Below are positions 52,172 through 60,746 of a stretch of 64,000 nt of DNA, in pieces. The position numbers and the translations under genes were made by a program. This DNA comes from Alphaproteobacteria bacterium. GTDB lineage: Bacteria; Pseudomonadota; Alphaproteobacteria; Micropepsales; Micropepsaceae. Positions within the stretch are counted from its first letter, which is position 1, and each line of letters starts with the position of its first letter. The notes below the pieces were generated by a model that made no database searches, was not told the DNA's origin, and was given only the letters and a program-made list of their open reading frames with translations. The stretch is taken from positions 1 to 64,000 of the forward strand of contig JANYAR010000135.1 in the NCBI GenBank assembly GCA_025361185.1, given 5' to 3'.

Positions 52172-52492
52172 TCAGCCCTTGGGACGCGAGGCTTTTTCTT
52201 CCAGGCCTGACTGGCCTTCGCGCGCTTTCAGAACTGCATAGACGTCGTCCGGCGTGATGCCGCTGGCCGCCCACAACACCAGCAGGTGATACAGGACGTC
52301 GGCGGATTCCTTCGCCAGTTCGCCTTTATCCTTCTGGATGGCGGCGATCACCGCTTCGGTGGCTTCCTCGCCGAATTTCTTGGCGCACGTCTCCACCCCC
52401 GCCGCCAGAAGCTTGGCGGTGTAGGACTGGGTGGGATCGCTGCCTTTGCGGGCGGCGATGGTGGCGAAGAGCTCATCAAGTGCAGAAGACAT
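52172..52492 (-). CDS. hisE: Phosphoribosyl-ATP pyrophosphatase
   Basis: HisE hydrolyses phosphoribosyl-ATP in step 2 of histidine synthesis. The 106-residue product from ATG 52492 (AGG at about 7 nt) begins MSSALDELFATIAARKG. It has the all-alpha MazG-like core VETCAKKFGEEATEAVIAAIQKDKGELAKESADVLYHLLVLW with its acidic metal ligands. It is separate from hisI and away from other his genes in this window. Confidence 0.94.
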   Translation of the reverse strand: MSSALDELFATIAARKGSDPTQSYTAKLLAAGVETCAKKFGEEATEAVIAAIQKDKGELAKESADVLYHLLVLWAASGITPDDVYAVLKAREGQSGLEEKASRPKG

Positions 52493-52519
52493 GCTTGACC
52501 TCATAGCATAGCCTGAAAC

Positions 52520-53365
52520 CTAAAGACCAATCCTTGCCCGAATATCAGCGGGCGTTGCACCGGCCTCGCGTAGGCTCTGCAGGGTGATCGCGCCGTCGCG
52601 CTTGGAGAATTTCTTTCCCGTCTCATCCAGCACCAAGGGATGGTGGGCGTAGGCCGGCTCCGGCAGCTTGAGCAGGGCTTGCAGCAGCCGTTGGATATGG
52701 GTGGCCGTCAGCAAGTCTTCGCCGCGCGTCACCAGGCTGACCTGTTGGTGCGCGTCGTCCACCACCACCGCCAGATGATAGGAGGTCGGCAGATCCTTGC
52801 GCGCGATCACAATGTCGCCAAAGCGGAATGGATCCACGGCATGGACATGACCCGCCTCGCGGAAGGTTAGCGGTCCCGTCAGCGCGACCGCATTGGCCAC
52901 ATCCAGGCGCAAGGCATAGCTGGCGCCTGCCGCGATGCGCGCCATGCCTTCGTCCCGCGACAGCGCGCGGCAGGTGCCGGGATAGATCGGCCCCGGCGGC
53001 GCAGCCTCCAAATCGTCGGGGACGGGCCCGTGCTGGGCCTCGCCCGCGCGCGCGATTTCGGCGGCGATTTCGGCGCGGGTGCAAAAACAGGGATAGACCA
53101 GGCCGCGCGCCTTCAGATTCACCAGCGCCTCGGCATAGGCGCCCATGCGGGTGGATTGCCGCAGCGACGGTTCGTCCCAGGAAAGACCCATCCATTTCAG
53201 GTCGTAGAAAATCTCCTGAATGAATTTGTCGCGTGAGCGGCCCTTGTCGATATCCTCGATCCGCAGCAGGAAGTCGTCACCGCTTTCATGAGCGATGATG
53301 GCGGCATAGGCATGGCCCAGATGCAGCAATCCGGTTGGACTGGGTGCGAACCTTGTGACAATCAT
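52520..53365 (-). CDS. gluQ: Glutamyl-Q tRNA(Asp) synthetase
   Basis: GluQ-RS attaches glutamate to queuosine in the tRNA(Asp) anticodon. The 281-residue protein is a GluRS catalytic domain without an anticodon-binding domain: RFAPSPTGLLHLGHAYAA (HIGH-like), a Cys cluster around YPCFCTR and YPGTC, RGEDLLTATHIQRLLQALL, and KFSKRDGAI (KMSKS-like). Length agrees with the family and excludes a full GluRS. It lies 28 bp from divergent esterase. Confidence 0.93.
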   Translation of the reverse strand: MIVTRFAPSPTGLLHLGHAYAAIIAHESGDDFLLRIEDIDKGRSRDKFIQEIFYDLKWMGLSWDEPSLRQSTRMGAYAEALVNLKARGLVYPCFCTRAEIAAEIARAGEAQHGPVPDDLEAAPPGPIYPGTCRALSRDEGMARIAAGASYALRLDVANAVALTGPLTFREAGHVHAVDPFRFGDIVIARKDLPTSYHLAVVVDDAHQQVSLVTRGEDLLTATHIQRLLQALLKLPEPAYAHHPLVLDETGKKFSKRDGAITLQSLREAGATPADIRARIGL

Positions 53366-53393
53366 GATGAGGTTTTAGCGCATAGATGCACAT

Positions 53394-54080
53394 ATGGCAC
53401 TTTCTGGTCCCACACTTACTGGCCCAACTTTGGCGCCGGCAAACGGCAACGCCACCCATCTGGTGGTCCTGGTGCATGGTTATGGCGCCGACGGCCAGGA
53501 CCTGATCGGCCTGGCGCCCCACTGGCAAAGCCTGTTGCCGACGGCGGCCTTTGCCGCACCCAATGCGCCCATGCGCGTTCCCGGCGGGCCCGGCTATCAA
53601 TGGTTTCCCATCTCCCGTATCGACCCGCACGAGATGCAAAAAGGCGTCGAGGCGGCGGGCCCAGTGCTGGACGCCTATCTGGACGGCGAACTGGCGCGGC
53701 TTGGCCTGCCGCCCGAGCGGCTGGCCCTGGTGGGATTTTCGCAGGGCACCATGCTGTCTCTGCATCTGGGGCTGCGCCGCAAGGCCGCCGCGATTGTGGG
53801 ATTTTCCGGTCTACTGCCCGGAGCGCCGCCGGCTGGCGAGATGCCGCCGGTTTTGCTCACCCACGGCGACAGCGATACCGTCATTCCACCCCAGGCCATG
53901 TTCCTGGCCGCTGCCCAACTGGGACTGGCGGGAGCCCGTGTACAGTGGCATCTGGCCCCCGGCATGGGCCATGGCATCGACCCTGAAGGCATGGCGCTGG
54001 CGGGGCAATTTCTCAATCTCGCCTTGCGCGGCCTGTTGAAAAGCGAAGGCCCCGCCCACTGTGTCCTCAAAGCGTCATAG
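53394..54080 (+). CDS. Phospholipase/carboxylesterase family alpha/beta hydrolase
   Basis: The 228-residue protein has the acyl-protein-thioesterase-like fold: VVLVHGYGADGQDLIGLAP, nucleophile GFSQGTMLSL, Asp in THGDSDTVIPP and His in GMGHGID. No signal peptide is seen, so it is probably cytosolic. The substrate is unknown; small esters are likely. The next 116 bp contain a CTAGGG/CCCTAG inverted repeat but no gene. Confidence 0.88.
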   Translation: MALSGPTLTGPTLAPANGNATHLVVLVHGYGADGQDLIGLAPHWQSLLPTAAFAAPNAPMRVPGGPGYQWFPISRIDPHEMQKGVEAAGPVLDAYLDGELARLGLPPERLALVGFSQGTMLSLHLGLRRKAAAIVGFSGLLPGAPPAGEMPPVLLTHGDSDTVIPPQAMFLAAAQLGLAGARVQWHLAPGMGHGIDPEGMALAGQFLNLALRGLLKSEGPAHCVLKAS

Positions 54081-54196
54081 CGAATCGGCTAGGGTCTTGA
54101 GCGGTTGCGGGGTCAGGCCCTAGACTTTAGTAAATTCTTGGGGCCACGCCCTGGAACTTGGCAACAAAGGGGAATTGCTTTCACAGGATTTCTTCC

Positions 54197-54766
54197 GTGC
54201 TAGCCGCCGCCGTCATTCCCAGGCCAGTGCCGCATTGTCCGGCGCTGGTGCTGAACGCTGATCACCGCCCACTCAGCTATTATCCGCTCTCGCTCTGGTC
54301 ATGGCAGGACACCATCAAGGCGGTGTTCCTGGAACGGGTGAATATCCTGGAAGAATATGACCGGGTGGTGCACTCGGCCCGCTTCGAAATGCGGCTGCCT
54401 TCGGTGGTCTCGCTCAAGACCTATATCCGGCCGGCGCGCCGCCCCGCCTTCACCCGGTTCAATGTTTTTCTGCGCGATCAGTTCGAATGCCAATATTGCG
54501 GCGACCCCAAGGATCTGACCTTCGATCACGTGATCCCGCGCAGCAAGGGCGGCCGCACCACCTGGGAGAATGTCGTCACCGCTTGCAGCCCCTGCAATCT
54601 CAACAAGGGCGGGCGCATGCCCAGCCAGGCCAAGATGCATCCGCGCATCAGGCCGCATCAGCCTTCGGTGAACGAGCTGCGCGAACATGGGCGCAAATTT
54701 CCGCCGAACTATCTGCATGATTCCTGGGCGGACTATCTGTATTGGGATAGTGAACTAGAGCCGTAG
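54197..54766 (+). CDS. HNH endonuclease-fold protein
   Basis: The 189-residue protein from GTG 54197 (AGGA at 8 nt) has an N-terminal region (PALVLNADHRPLSYYPLSLWSWQDTIKAVFLERVNIL) and a zinc-binding HNH domain (CQYCGDPKDLTFDHVIPRSKGGRTTWENVVTACSPCNLNKGGR). Both CxxC pairs and the catalytic His are present. This form is chromosomally conserved in alphaproteobacteria and not part of a restriction or phage locus here; its role is unknown. The TTG at 54158 in the track is less likely. Confidence 0.88.
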   Translation: MLAAAVIPRPVPHCPALVLNADHRPLSYYPLSLWSWQDTIKAVFLERVNILEEYDRVVHSARFEMRLPSVVSLKTYIRPARRPAFTRFNVFLRDQFECQYCGDPKDLTFDHVIPRSKGGRTTWENVVTACSPCNLNKGGRMPSQAKMHPRIRPHQPSVNELREHGRKFPPNYLHDSWADYLYWDSELEP

Positions 54767-54773
54767 GGGCGCC

Positions 54774-55328
54774 CTAGATTTTTTCCGACAGCTTAATCGC
54801 CAAACGGCAGCCTGCCTTGATCGTCTCGCTCAGCAGCTTGTAGCCCGGCGCCTGTTCGGCCCCTTGCGCGAGCGCCGTGTCGCGATGGGCGGCTTCATCG
54901 GCGCGAAATTCCGTAACCGCGGATGTAAGCGCCGGATCCTTGTCTCCCAGGGCCGCGATCTGCGCGGCGTAATGCTCGTCGATCACTTCTTCCACCGCGG
55001 CGGTGCAGGCAAAGGCGGCCTTCTCGCCCAGCGCGGCGGTGGCGGCGCCCAAGGCAAACCCGGCAATACGCCACACCGGTTCCAAGGCGGTGGGGCGAAC
55101 CCGGCGTTCGTTCACCAGTGTGTCGAAGGCTTTCAGGTGGCGCTGCTCCTGCTCGGCCATGTGGGCGATGGTCTCGACGCTGGCCGCCGCGCCTTTGCGC
55201 CGTTTCAGGACCGCGAGCTGGCCTTCGTAAATACGGACCGCGCCATATTCACCGGCATGGTCCACCCGGATCATGGATTCGATATCGGCAGTCGAGCCGG
55301 GAGCTGCGGGTTTTGGTTTACGCGCCAT
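54774..55328 (-). CDS. coq7: Demethoxyubiquinone hydroxylase Coq7
   Basis: Coq7 is a di-iron monooxygenase that hydroxylates demethoxyubiquinone in ubiquinone synthesis. The 184-residue protein has the two E-x6-H type ligand sets: IRVDHAGEYGAVRIYEGQL with HMAEQEQRHLKAFD, and VEEVIDEHYAAQI with FRADEAAHRDTAL. It overlaps dsbB by 11 bases on the same strand and converges on the HNH gene. Confidence 0.94.
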   Translation of the reverse strand: MARKPKPAAPGSTADIESMIRVDHAGEYGAVRIYEGQLAVLKRRKGAAASVETIAHMAEQEQRHLKAFDTLVNERRVRPTALEPVWRIAGFALGAATAALGEKAAFACTAAVEEVIDEHYAAQIAALGDKDPALTSAVTEFRADEAAHRDTALAQGAEQAPGYKLLSETIKAGCRLAIKLSEKI

Positions 55329-55779
55329 GCTTGCGCCTCAACAGGAATGCGCCGGTGCCGGCGATCAGGAAGGAGAAGACGGCATTGTAAGCTGCCAAGG
55401 AAAGCCCGAACAGGCTCCAGGTCACGGCGTTGCAGCTGACTTGTGGCGGCGGTGCGCCCGAACCCATCACATAGGCATGGTCCACAGTGCAGGCATCAGG
55501 TCCCGGCAATAACCCCCACTGCATGCCCGTTTGATAGGCACCGATCAGGCCCGACAGCGCGACCAGCACACTGGCGGCAATCGCAAGGCTGCGCGCATCT
55601 TTCTTCCATATGGCGACACCGATAAGACCGATTACGGCTGCCGCAATATGCGGCCAGCGTTGCCAATGACACATTTCGCACGGCGCGATATGGCCCAGAT
55701 ACTGAAAGCCAAGCGCGCCGAGAATCAGCGCCAGCGCGCCGGCGCCTGTCATCCTTGCAATTTGTTCATCACGAATCAT
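55318..55779 (-). CDS. dsbB: Disulfide bond formation protein B
   Basis: DsbB reoxidises DsbA, passing electrons to ubiquinone. The 153-residue protein has four membrane segments, the first periplasmic pair CEMCHWQRWPH and the second pair in PDACTVDHAYVMG..VSCN. It overlaps coq7, so a quinone-synthesis and a quinone-using gene are together. It diverges from the metallopeptidase gene. Confidence 0.93.
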   Translation of the reverse strand: MIRDEQIARMTGAGALALILGALGFQYLGHIAPCEMCHWQRWPHIAAAVIGLIGVAIWKKDARSLAIAASVLVALSGLIGAYQTGMQWGLLPGPDACTVDHAYVMGSGAPPPQVSCNAVTWSLFGLSLAAYNAVFSFLIAGTGAFLLRRKHGA

Positions 55780-55858
55780 GTCAGGAAAAAATCTTTCGGC
55801 TGTGATGCAATCCGCGCTACAAATATCGCCGATCCGCGCAGCTTAGGCAAACCCGCCC

Positions 55859-55894
55859 GTGTTCTTTACGAAAAACATGTTCTTTACAAAAAAG
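55859..55894 (+). repeat. 18-bp tandem duplication at the metallopeptidase start
   Basis: GTGTTCTTTACGAAAAAC is followed by ATGTTCTTTACAAAAAAG, differing at three positions, so the initiation codon itself is duplicated as GTG then ATG. Confidence 0.75.
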
Positions 55895-56611
55895 CCACCT
55901 TCTCCCGCCCGCCACGAGTTGCTCAAGATCGATGGCCGCGTGCTGGAAGTGCGCGTGCGCCTCAATCCCCGTGCCCGGCGCATGATCGTCAAGGTCAATC
56001 CCGCAACGGGCGAGGTCAGCGTCACGGTGCCGTCGCGCCGCGGACTTTCGGCGGCGCTGGATTTCGCGCGCGGCGAAAAAGACTGGATCGCGCGCCAGCT
56101 GGAAAAAGCCCCGGGACCGGTGGCATTGGTGCCGGGTGCGTCCATACCATTTTGCGGCATCCGCCACGAAATCCGCGCCGCGGCACGCGGGCTTTCGCCG
56201 GTCTGGGTGCAAGATGGCGTAATCTGGGTGAGGGGACGCGAAGTCCATGCGCCGCGCCGGGTGCTGGATTTTCTCAAATGCGAGGCGCGCAAGACGTTCG
56301 AAATCCGGGCGCTGGATTACGCCGCCCGGCTGGGCGTCAAACCGTCCCGCATTGCGGTGCGCGACACGGCCAGCCGCTGGGGCTCCTGCTCATCAGGCCG
56401 CACATTGTCCTTTTCCTGGCGGCTGATCCTGGCGCCCGATTTTGTGCTGGATTATGTGGTGGCGCATGAAGTGGCGCATCTTCGCGAAATGAATCACAGC
56501 GCGCGGTTCTGGGCGCACGTGAAAAACCTGGTCGCCGATATCGATGCGCCGCAGGGCTGGCTCAAGGCGCATGGCCGCGAAATACAGCGCTATGCGGCTG
56601 GCAAGAATTGA
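55859..56611 (+). CDS. YgjP/SprT-like metallopeptidase (DUF45)
   Basis: The 250-residue protein has the DUF45 features RRMIVKVNPATGEVSVTVPSRRGLS, IAVRDTASRWGSCSSGRTLSFSWRLILAP and the zinc motif VVAHEVAHLREMNHSARFW. The physiological substrate of the family is unknown. Two start codons, GTG 55859 and ATG 55877, head two copies of an 18-bp tandem duplication (MFFTKN-MFFTKK). The stop lies next to repeat R2. Confidence 0.9.
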   Translation: MFFTKNMFFTKKPPSPARHELLKIDGRVLEVRVRLNPRARRMIVKVNPATGEVSVTVPSRRGLSAALDFARGEKDWIARQLEKAPGPVALVPGASIPFCGIRHEIRAAARGLSPVWVQDGVIWVRGREVHAPRRVLDFLKCEARKTFEIRALDYAARLGVKPSRIAVRDTASRWGSCSSGRTLSFSWRLILAPDFVLDYVVAHEVAHLREMNHSARFWAHVKNLVADIDAPQGWLKAHGREIQRYAAGKN

Positions 56612-56686
56612 GCCTGGGAGCGACCGGCAACCCGGAGCGGTTGCCGTGCAACCGCGTAGGGCCTGTCCGGCGCGACCATTAAATTA
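56610..56686. repeat. Dispersed repeat R2, copy 3
   Basis: It runs GGGAGCGACCGGCAACCCGG to GGCGCGACCATTAAAT between convergent genes, abutting the stop of the metallopeptidase gene and the TAA of the PBP gene. An inner CGGTTGC/GCAACCG hairpin is present. Confidence 0.75.
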
Positions 56687-58675
56687 CGTCCCGCCAAACA
56701 AGCCGTTGAGCAGCTTCTGTAACGCGTCCGGCTTGGATTTTTCGTCCGCCGGCGCGGCGGGCGTCTGATCCGCGTCCGGTTGTTCGGTGGATGCCATCAG
56801 GGTGGCGCCGGCCAACGGCCGCACCGGCAGGCCTTGTTCGGCGTCGGTCATGAAGACGTGAAAGATATGGGCCGGCAATGTGCCGCCCGTGGCCTTGAGC
56901 ATCGGCGCATTGTTGTCGTTGCCGATCCACACTCCGCAGACCAGGTCGGCGGTGAAACCGACAAACCAGGCGTCGTGAAAATCCTGGGTGGTTCCGGTTT
57001 TTCCAGCGGTGGGCCGCTCTTCCAGCCGTGCCGCCTTGCCGGTGCCGGTCGCGGTGACTTGCTGCAACAGCCGGGTCATCTGCATATTGTCATTGGCGCT
57101 CATCACACCGCGGGTGCTGGCGGGCTTGCGTTCGTACAGGATTTTCCCCGATCGTGTCTTGACGCGCAGCACGCCGAACGGTCTTGCGCTATTGCCGCCG
57201 TTGGCGAAGGGCGCATAGGCACCCGTCAGTTCCAGCGGTGTTACACCCGATGTGCCCAGCGCCAGCGATGAGACTTCGGCAAGCGGGGAGGCGATGCCCA
57301 GCCGCCGCGCGGTGCGCGCCACTTCCTTCGGCCCCATTTCGGCGGTCAGCTGCGCCGCCACCGAATTGGACGATTCCGCAAACGCCTGGATCAGGGGGAT
57401 TGCGCCCTTGAAATGGCCCTCAAAATCCTCCGGTTTCCAGCCGTGAATATCCACCGGCCCGTCGTTTACCGTCTCTTCCAGGGTGTGACCATGTTCCAGC
57501 GCGGTCAGATAGACGAAGGGTTTAAAGGCGCTGCCGGGCTGGCGGACCGCATCGGTGGCGCGGTTGAAGCCCGAGCCGCCATAATTTCTCCCGCCCACCA
57601 TGGCGCGGATTGCGCCGTCCGGCGTCATCGCCACCAGCGCCGCCTGGCTGGCGTGGAATCCTTCGCCCTCATCGCCAAGACCCTGTGTGACGGCGCGCTC
57701 CGCCAAAGCCTGGGTCTCGAGATCGAAACTGGTATCGACAATGACGGGTTCGGCCGATGGTCCGACAATTTCTTCCAGATGCGCCATGATCCAGTCGGTG
57801 AACCAGCCCGACCCGGGCGTGCCGTTGGCGCGCACGATTCGCGGCCGCGTCGCTTGTGCCAGGCTGCGGGTGTTTTCGTCGATGAAGCCGGCGCTCTGCA
57901 TGGCCTTGAGTACGATTTGCGCGCGTGCCAGGCCCGCGTCGGAATCCGACAGGGGGTTGTAGCGGGCCGGCGCCTTGACGCTGCCGGCGATGATCGCCGC
58001 CTCGGTCAGGCCCAGCTCGCTGGCATGCTTGCCGAAAAATTTTTCCGCCGCCGCTTCGATGCCATACACGCCGGCGCCGAAGTAAATGCGGTTAAGGTAC
58101 AAGGTGAGAATCTGGTTTTTGGAATAGCGCGACTCCAGGTACAGGGCCAGCATGGCTTCCTGCACCTTGCGGTCGAAGGTTCGGCTGGGGCCGAGGAACA
58201 AGTTCTTGGCCAGCTGCTGCGTCAGGGTCGAGCCGCCCTGAACCACATGGCCCGCCTTCATGTTCTGGAACGCCGCGCGCGCCAGCCCGATAGGATCGAT
58301 GCCGAGATGGGAGCGGAAGCGCCGGTCCTCAATGGCGATGAAGGCGCCCGAGACATAATCGGGCAAATCTTCCGCCCGCACCATCAGGCCCTGGGTCAGG
58401 CCACGCCGCGCGATCTGACGCCCGCGATCATCCAGGATGGTGACGTCCTGCGATGGTCCACTGACCATCAGGTTGCGCACATCGGGCAGGCTGGCCAGGA
58501 AATGCGAAAAGAACAGGCCGGCGAAGATCAGACCCCAGCCGCCCAGCATCACCAGGACATAGGGCCAGGTGGCGCGAGGTTTGCGCCGGGGCGCCGGCGC
58601 CGGGGTTGGCGCGCCGCCGCCCGCGCGGTTGCGCGGTCTTTGGCCGGATTTGGCGGGCTTTTTTCCCATTCCCAC
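56684..58675 (-). CDS. Class A penicillin-binding protein (PBP1A family)
   Basis: The 663-residue bifunctional enzyme polymerises and crosslinks peptidoglycan. It has a short basic cytosolic tail, one membrane anchor (about 38-60), and a GT51 glycosyltransferase with catalytic Glu in [14 protein letters not shown], plus [17 protein letters not shown]. The transpeptidase has RQPGSAFKP (SxxK), SSN ([10 protein letters not shown]) and KTGTT. A Pro/Asp-rich C-terminus is present. It is shorter than E. coli PBP1A, lacking the OB insert. GTG 58675 or ATG 58669 may be used. An LppC-like activator is encoded at 15-16.3 kb. Confidence 0.93.
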   Translation of the reverse strand: MGMGKKPAKSGQRPRNRAGGGAPTPAPAPRRKPRATWPYVLVMLGGWGLIFAGLFFSHFLASLPDVRNLMVSGPSQDVTILDDRGRQIARRGLTQGLMVRAEDLPDYVSGAFIAIEDRRFRSHLGIDPIGLARAAFQNMKAGHVVQGGSTLTQQLAKNLFLGPSRTFDRKVQEAMLALYLESRYSKNQILTLYLNRIYFGAGVYGIEAAAEKFFGKHASELGLTEAAIIAGSVKAPARYNPLSDSDAGLARAQIVLKAMQSAGFIDENTRSLAQATRPRIVRANGTPGSGWFTDWIMAHLEEIVGPSAEPVIVDTSFDLETQALAERAVTQGLGDEGEGFHASQAALVAMTPDGAIRAMVGGRNYGGSGFNRATDAVRQPGSAFKPFVYLTALEHGHTLEETVNDGPVDIHGWKPEDFEGHFKGAIPLIQAFAESSNSVAAQLTAEMGPKEVARTARRLGIASPLAEVSSLALGTSGVTPLELTGAYAPFANGGNSARPFGVLRVKTRSGKILYERKPASTRGVMSANDNMQMTRLLQQVTATGTGKAARLEERPTAGKTGTTQDFHDAWFVGFTADLVCGVWIGNDNNAPMLKATGGTLPAHIFHVFMTDAEQGLPVRPLAGATLMASTEQPDADQTPAAPADEKSKPDALQKLLNGLFGGT

Positions 58676-58737
58676 TGTTCTAGGACGGGGTGGTTAACGG
58701 GTATTAAACAAACCCTAAATCTCGGAACTTTGCGGTC

Positions 58738-58784
58738 AATAAGGAGCGACCGGCACGCCCTGCGCGACGATTAAATCTTACAAT
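58738..58784. repeat. Dispersed repeat R2, copy 4 (short)
   Basis: TAAGGAGCGACCGGCACGCC runs to GCGCGACGATTAAATC just downstream of the response regulator stop. It has both ends of R2 but a shorter middle than the other copies. Confidence 0.65.
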
Positions 58785-59413
58785 CAAGCGCTCAGCCGGT
58801 AGCCGCCGCCCTCGGTCAGCAGAATCTGCGCATTGGCGGGATCCAGCTCGATCTTCTTGCGCAGGCGGTAGATGTGCGTTTCCAGCGTATGGGTGGCGAC
58901 CGCCGGGCTGTAGCCCCAGACCTCGTGCAGCAGGATCTCGCGGGGAACGGTTCCGGGGCTGCCATGCAGGAACTTGAGGATATTGGTTTCCTTCTCGGTC
59001 AGCCGCACCTTGCGGCCGTCGGCCTGCAACAGCTTGGCGGAAGGATGAAATGTGTAAGGGCCGATACGGACCGCCGCCTCATCGCCCACAGAATGATGCG
59101 CATTGAGCGCATGCAGCCGCGCCAGCAGGGCGGAGAAGCGAAAGGGACGCAAAAGCGTCTCGTGCGACGGTGTTCCGTCGCCGTCGGCCAGCAGCAGGAT
59201 GGGACAGCTCATACCCTGGTCGCGCAGGGCCGCCGCGATCTGTTCGCCGTCCGCCAACCCGATGATGGCGAAGCCGAGCTGCTCGCGTGCCGCCCCGTTC
59301 GCTTCCTCGCCATTGCTTGCGGGCACAACGTCATAGCCTTCCTGCTCAAGCTGTTCGGCCAGACTGGCGCGCAGCACCGCGTCACTCTCGGCCAAAAGGA
59401 TTCGGGTCGGCAT
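58784..59413 (-). CDS. OmpR-type winged-helix regulator with degenerate receiver
   Basis: The 209-residue protein has a receiver-like N-terminus (RILLAESDAVLRASLAEQLEQEGYDVVPA) and a C-terminal Trans_reg_C domain (VRLTEKETNILKFLHGSPGTVPREILLHEVWGYSPAVATHTLETHIYRLRKKIE). The phospho-acceptor Asp is missing: where DxxLP is expected the sequence reads FAIIGLADG, and the usual Lys is Arg (LLRPFRF). It is likely phosphorylation-independent or controlled by another signal. No histidine kinase is adjacent; it sits downstream of PBP1A on the same strand. Confidence 0.88.
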   Translation of the reverse strand: MPTRILLAESDAVLRASLAEQLEQEGYDVVPASNGEEANGAAREQLGFAIIGLADGEQIAAALRDQGMSCPILLLADGDGTPSHETLLRPFRFSALLARLHALNAHHSVGDEAAVRIGPYTFHPSAKLLQADGRKVRLTEKETNILKFLHGSPGTVPREILLHEVWGYSPAVATHTLETHIYRLRKKIELDPANAQILLTEGGGYRLSA

Positions 59414-59570
59414 GATTGGCTTTACGGGTTAGGGGCCCGCAAGTTTAGCGCGCCAAAAGGCGAGTGGGCAAATATTGCCGGTCGAACCCGTGTGCCAATG
59501 GACGGAATTCCAGTAATAGGGCGGAAAACTGCCGGGAAATACTGGCGCGGGGATTGCTTCATGCTCTGGG

Positions 59571-60227
59571 ATGAGCGTCTACAGCACCCAATATCACGCC
59601 ATGGTGATGTCGCCGAGCCCGGCGAGTATCGCGGCTGTTGCCGTCTCCGCCAACAGGCTGGCTGGCCCGGGTGAAACCGGCCAGAGTTCATCCGACCAGA
59701 GTTCACCCGACCAGAGTTCATTCGATAAGGGCGAAAGCTTCTTCCATCACCTGCTGGATGTGGTCAATCCGCTGCAGCATCTGCCGGTGATCGGTACCAT
59801 CTATCGCGCCATCACCGGCGAGCATCTGGACCCCGTGGAGAAGATTGCCGGCGACACGCTGTATGGCGGGATGTGGGGCGCGATCAGCTCCGTCGCCGAT
59901 GTGGCGTTTGAAGGCATCACCGGCAAAAGCTTCGAAGATACCGTACTGTCTCTGTTCAAAAGTGACGATAAGATGCGTGTCGCCAGCGCCAGGGTTGTGG
60001 CGCCCTCCATCACCGCCAGCGGCTCGCTGCCGAGTTCCGACCTGCCTGCGTTGCCGTTCCCGGACGTCGTCGCGGCCAATGTTCCCGACGGTCTGGACGT
60101 CGCCGCTCTTACCAGCGCCCTGTCTGCCAAGGGCGTAAACGGCGACACCGCCAGCCGCGCGCTTTACGCCTATCGCCGCTCGCTCGGCTTCTCCATGCCG
60201 CAGCCGGTTCTCGCCAGCGTTCACTAG
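59571..60227 (+). CDS. Hypothetical protein with Ser/Gln-Asp repeats
   Basis: The 218-residue product is not recognised. It has a low-complexity N-terminus with a threefold 15-bp repeat encoding QSSSD-QSSPD-QSSFD, and a conserved-looking middle (HHLLDVVNPLQHLPVIGTIYRAITGEHLDPVEKIAGDTLYGGMWGAISSVADVAFEGITGKS) rich in Gly and hydrophobic residues. Its C-terminus ends ASRALYAYRRSLGFSMP. The middle block is of a type seen in uncharacterised alphaproteobacterial proteins. It is 15 bp before the L,D-transpeptidase gene and may be co-transcribed. ATG 59571 has only weak upstream signals. Confidence 0.7.
   Translation: MSVYSTQYHAMVMSPSPASIAAVAVSANRLAGPGETGQSSSDQSSPDQSSFDKGESFFHHLLDVVNPLQHLPVIGTIYRAITGEHLDPVEKIAGDTLYGGMWGAISSVADVAFEGITGKSFEDTVLSLFKSDDKMRVASARVVAPSITASGSLPSSDLPALPFPDVVAANVPDGLDVAALTSALSAKGVNGDTASRALYAYRRSLGFSMPQPVLASVH
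59682..59726 (+). repeat. 15-bp tandem repeat, three units
   Basis: CAGAGTTCATCCGAC, CAGAGTTCACCCGAC and CAGAGTTCATTCGAT lie in tandem inside the hypothetical gene, in frame. Confidence 0.85.
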
Positions 60228-60242
60228 CGCTATACATTTCCC

Positions 60243-60746
60243 ATGAACTTGATCGTAACTACAGGCCCGGATGGCGCTTGGCTGGACTGGGGCGCGGGCA
60301 AAAGGCGCGCGGCCATCGGGCCCGGCGGCATCGCTGTCAAGACTGGCGAAGGCGACGGGATTACTCCGCGCGGCACGTTTCCCGTCCGCGAAGTCTATTA
60401 TCGCCCCGACCGGGTGAAAAATCTCCAGATCGCGCTGCCGCTGCACAAGATCGCCCGCGACGATGGCTGGTGCGATGCGCCGGACGATCCCAACTACAAC
60501 CGGCTGGTGAAACTGCCCTATCCCGCCAGCGCCGAGACCATGTGGCGCGAGGATCATCTTTATGACGTAGTGGCGGTGATCGGTTTCAACGACGATCCGG
60601 CCAAGCCGGGCAAGGGCAGCGCCATTTTCCTGCATTATGCCAAACCGGATTATGCTCCGACGCAGGGCTGTGTCGGGCTGAAGCGCGAAGACCTGGTCGA
60701 GGCGCTGGAGCAACTTGAGCCGGGCGACCAGATCATCATCGACTAG
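60243..60746 (+). CDS. L,D-transpeptidase (YkuD) family protein
   Basis: The 167-residue protein has the YkuD catalytic block IFLHYAKPDYAPTQGCVGLKREDL (His, then T-x-GC-V with the nucleophile Cys), preceded by GDGITPRGTFPVREVYY. No signal peptide is evident, so it is the short DUF-like YkuD form whose location is uncertain. L,D-transpeptidases form 3-3 crosslinks or attach proteins to peptidoglycan. It converges on yggS with a four-base overlap. Confidence 0.9.
   Translation: MNLIVTTGPDGAWLDWGAGKRRAAIGPGGIAVKTGEGDGITPRGTFPVREVYYRPDRVKNLQIALPLHKIARDDGWCDAPDDPNYNRLVKLPYPASAETMWREDHLYDVVAVIGFNDDPAKPGKGSAIFLHYAKPDYAPTQGCVGLKREDLVEALEQLEPGDQIIID

Noticed and set aside
54081-54196. CTAGGG/CCCTAG inverted repeat as a terminator for the esterase gene
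   Set aside because: Six-base arms with a long loop and no T-run; too weak to call.
54197-54766. HNH gene as part of a restriction or homing system
   Set aside because: No methyltransferase, intron or phage context; this HNH form is a stand-alone chromosomal gene in alphaproteobacteria.
58694-58707. CtrA-like site TTAA-CGGGTA-TTAA upstream of the PBP gene
   Set aside because: The spacer is 6 bp, whereas the consensus is TTAA-N7-TTAA; one-off matches of this AT motif are common.
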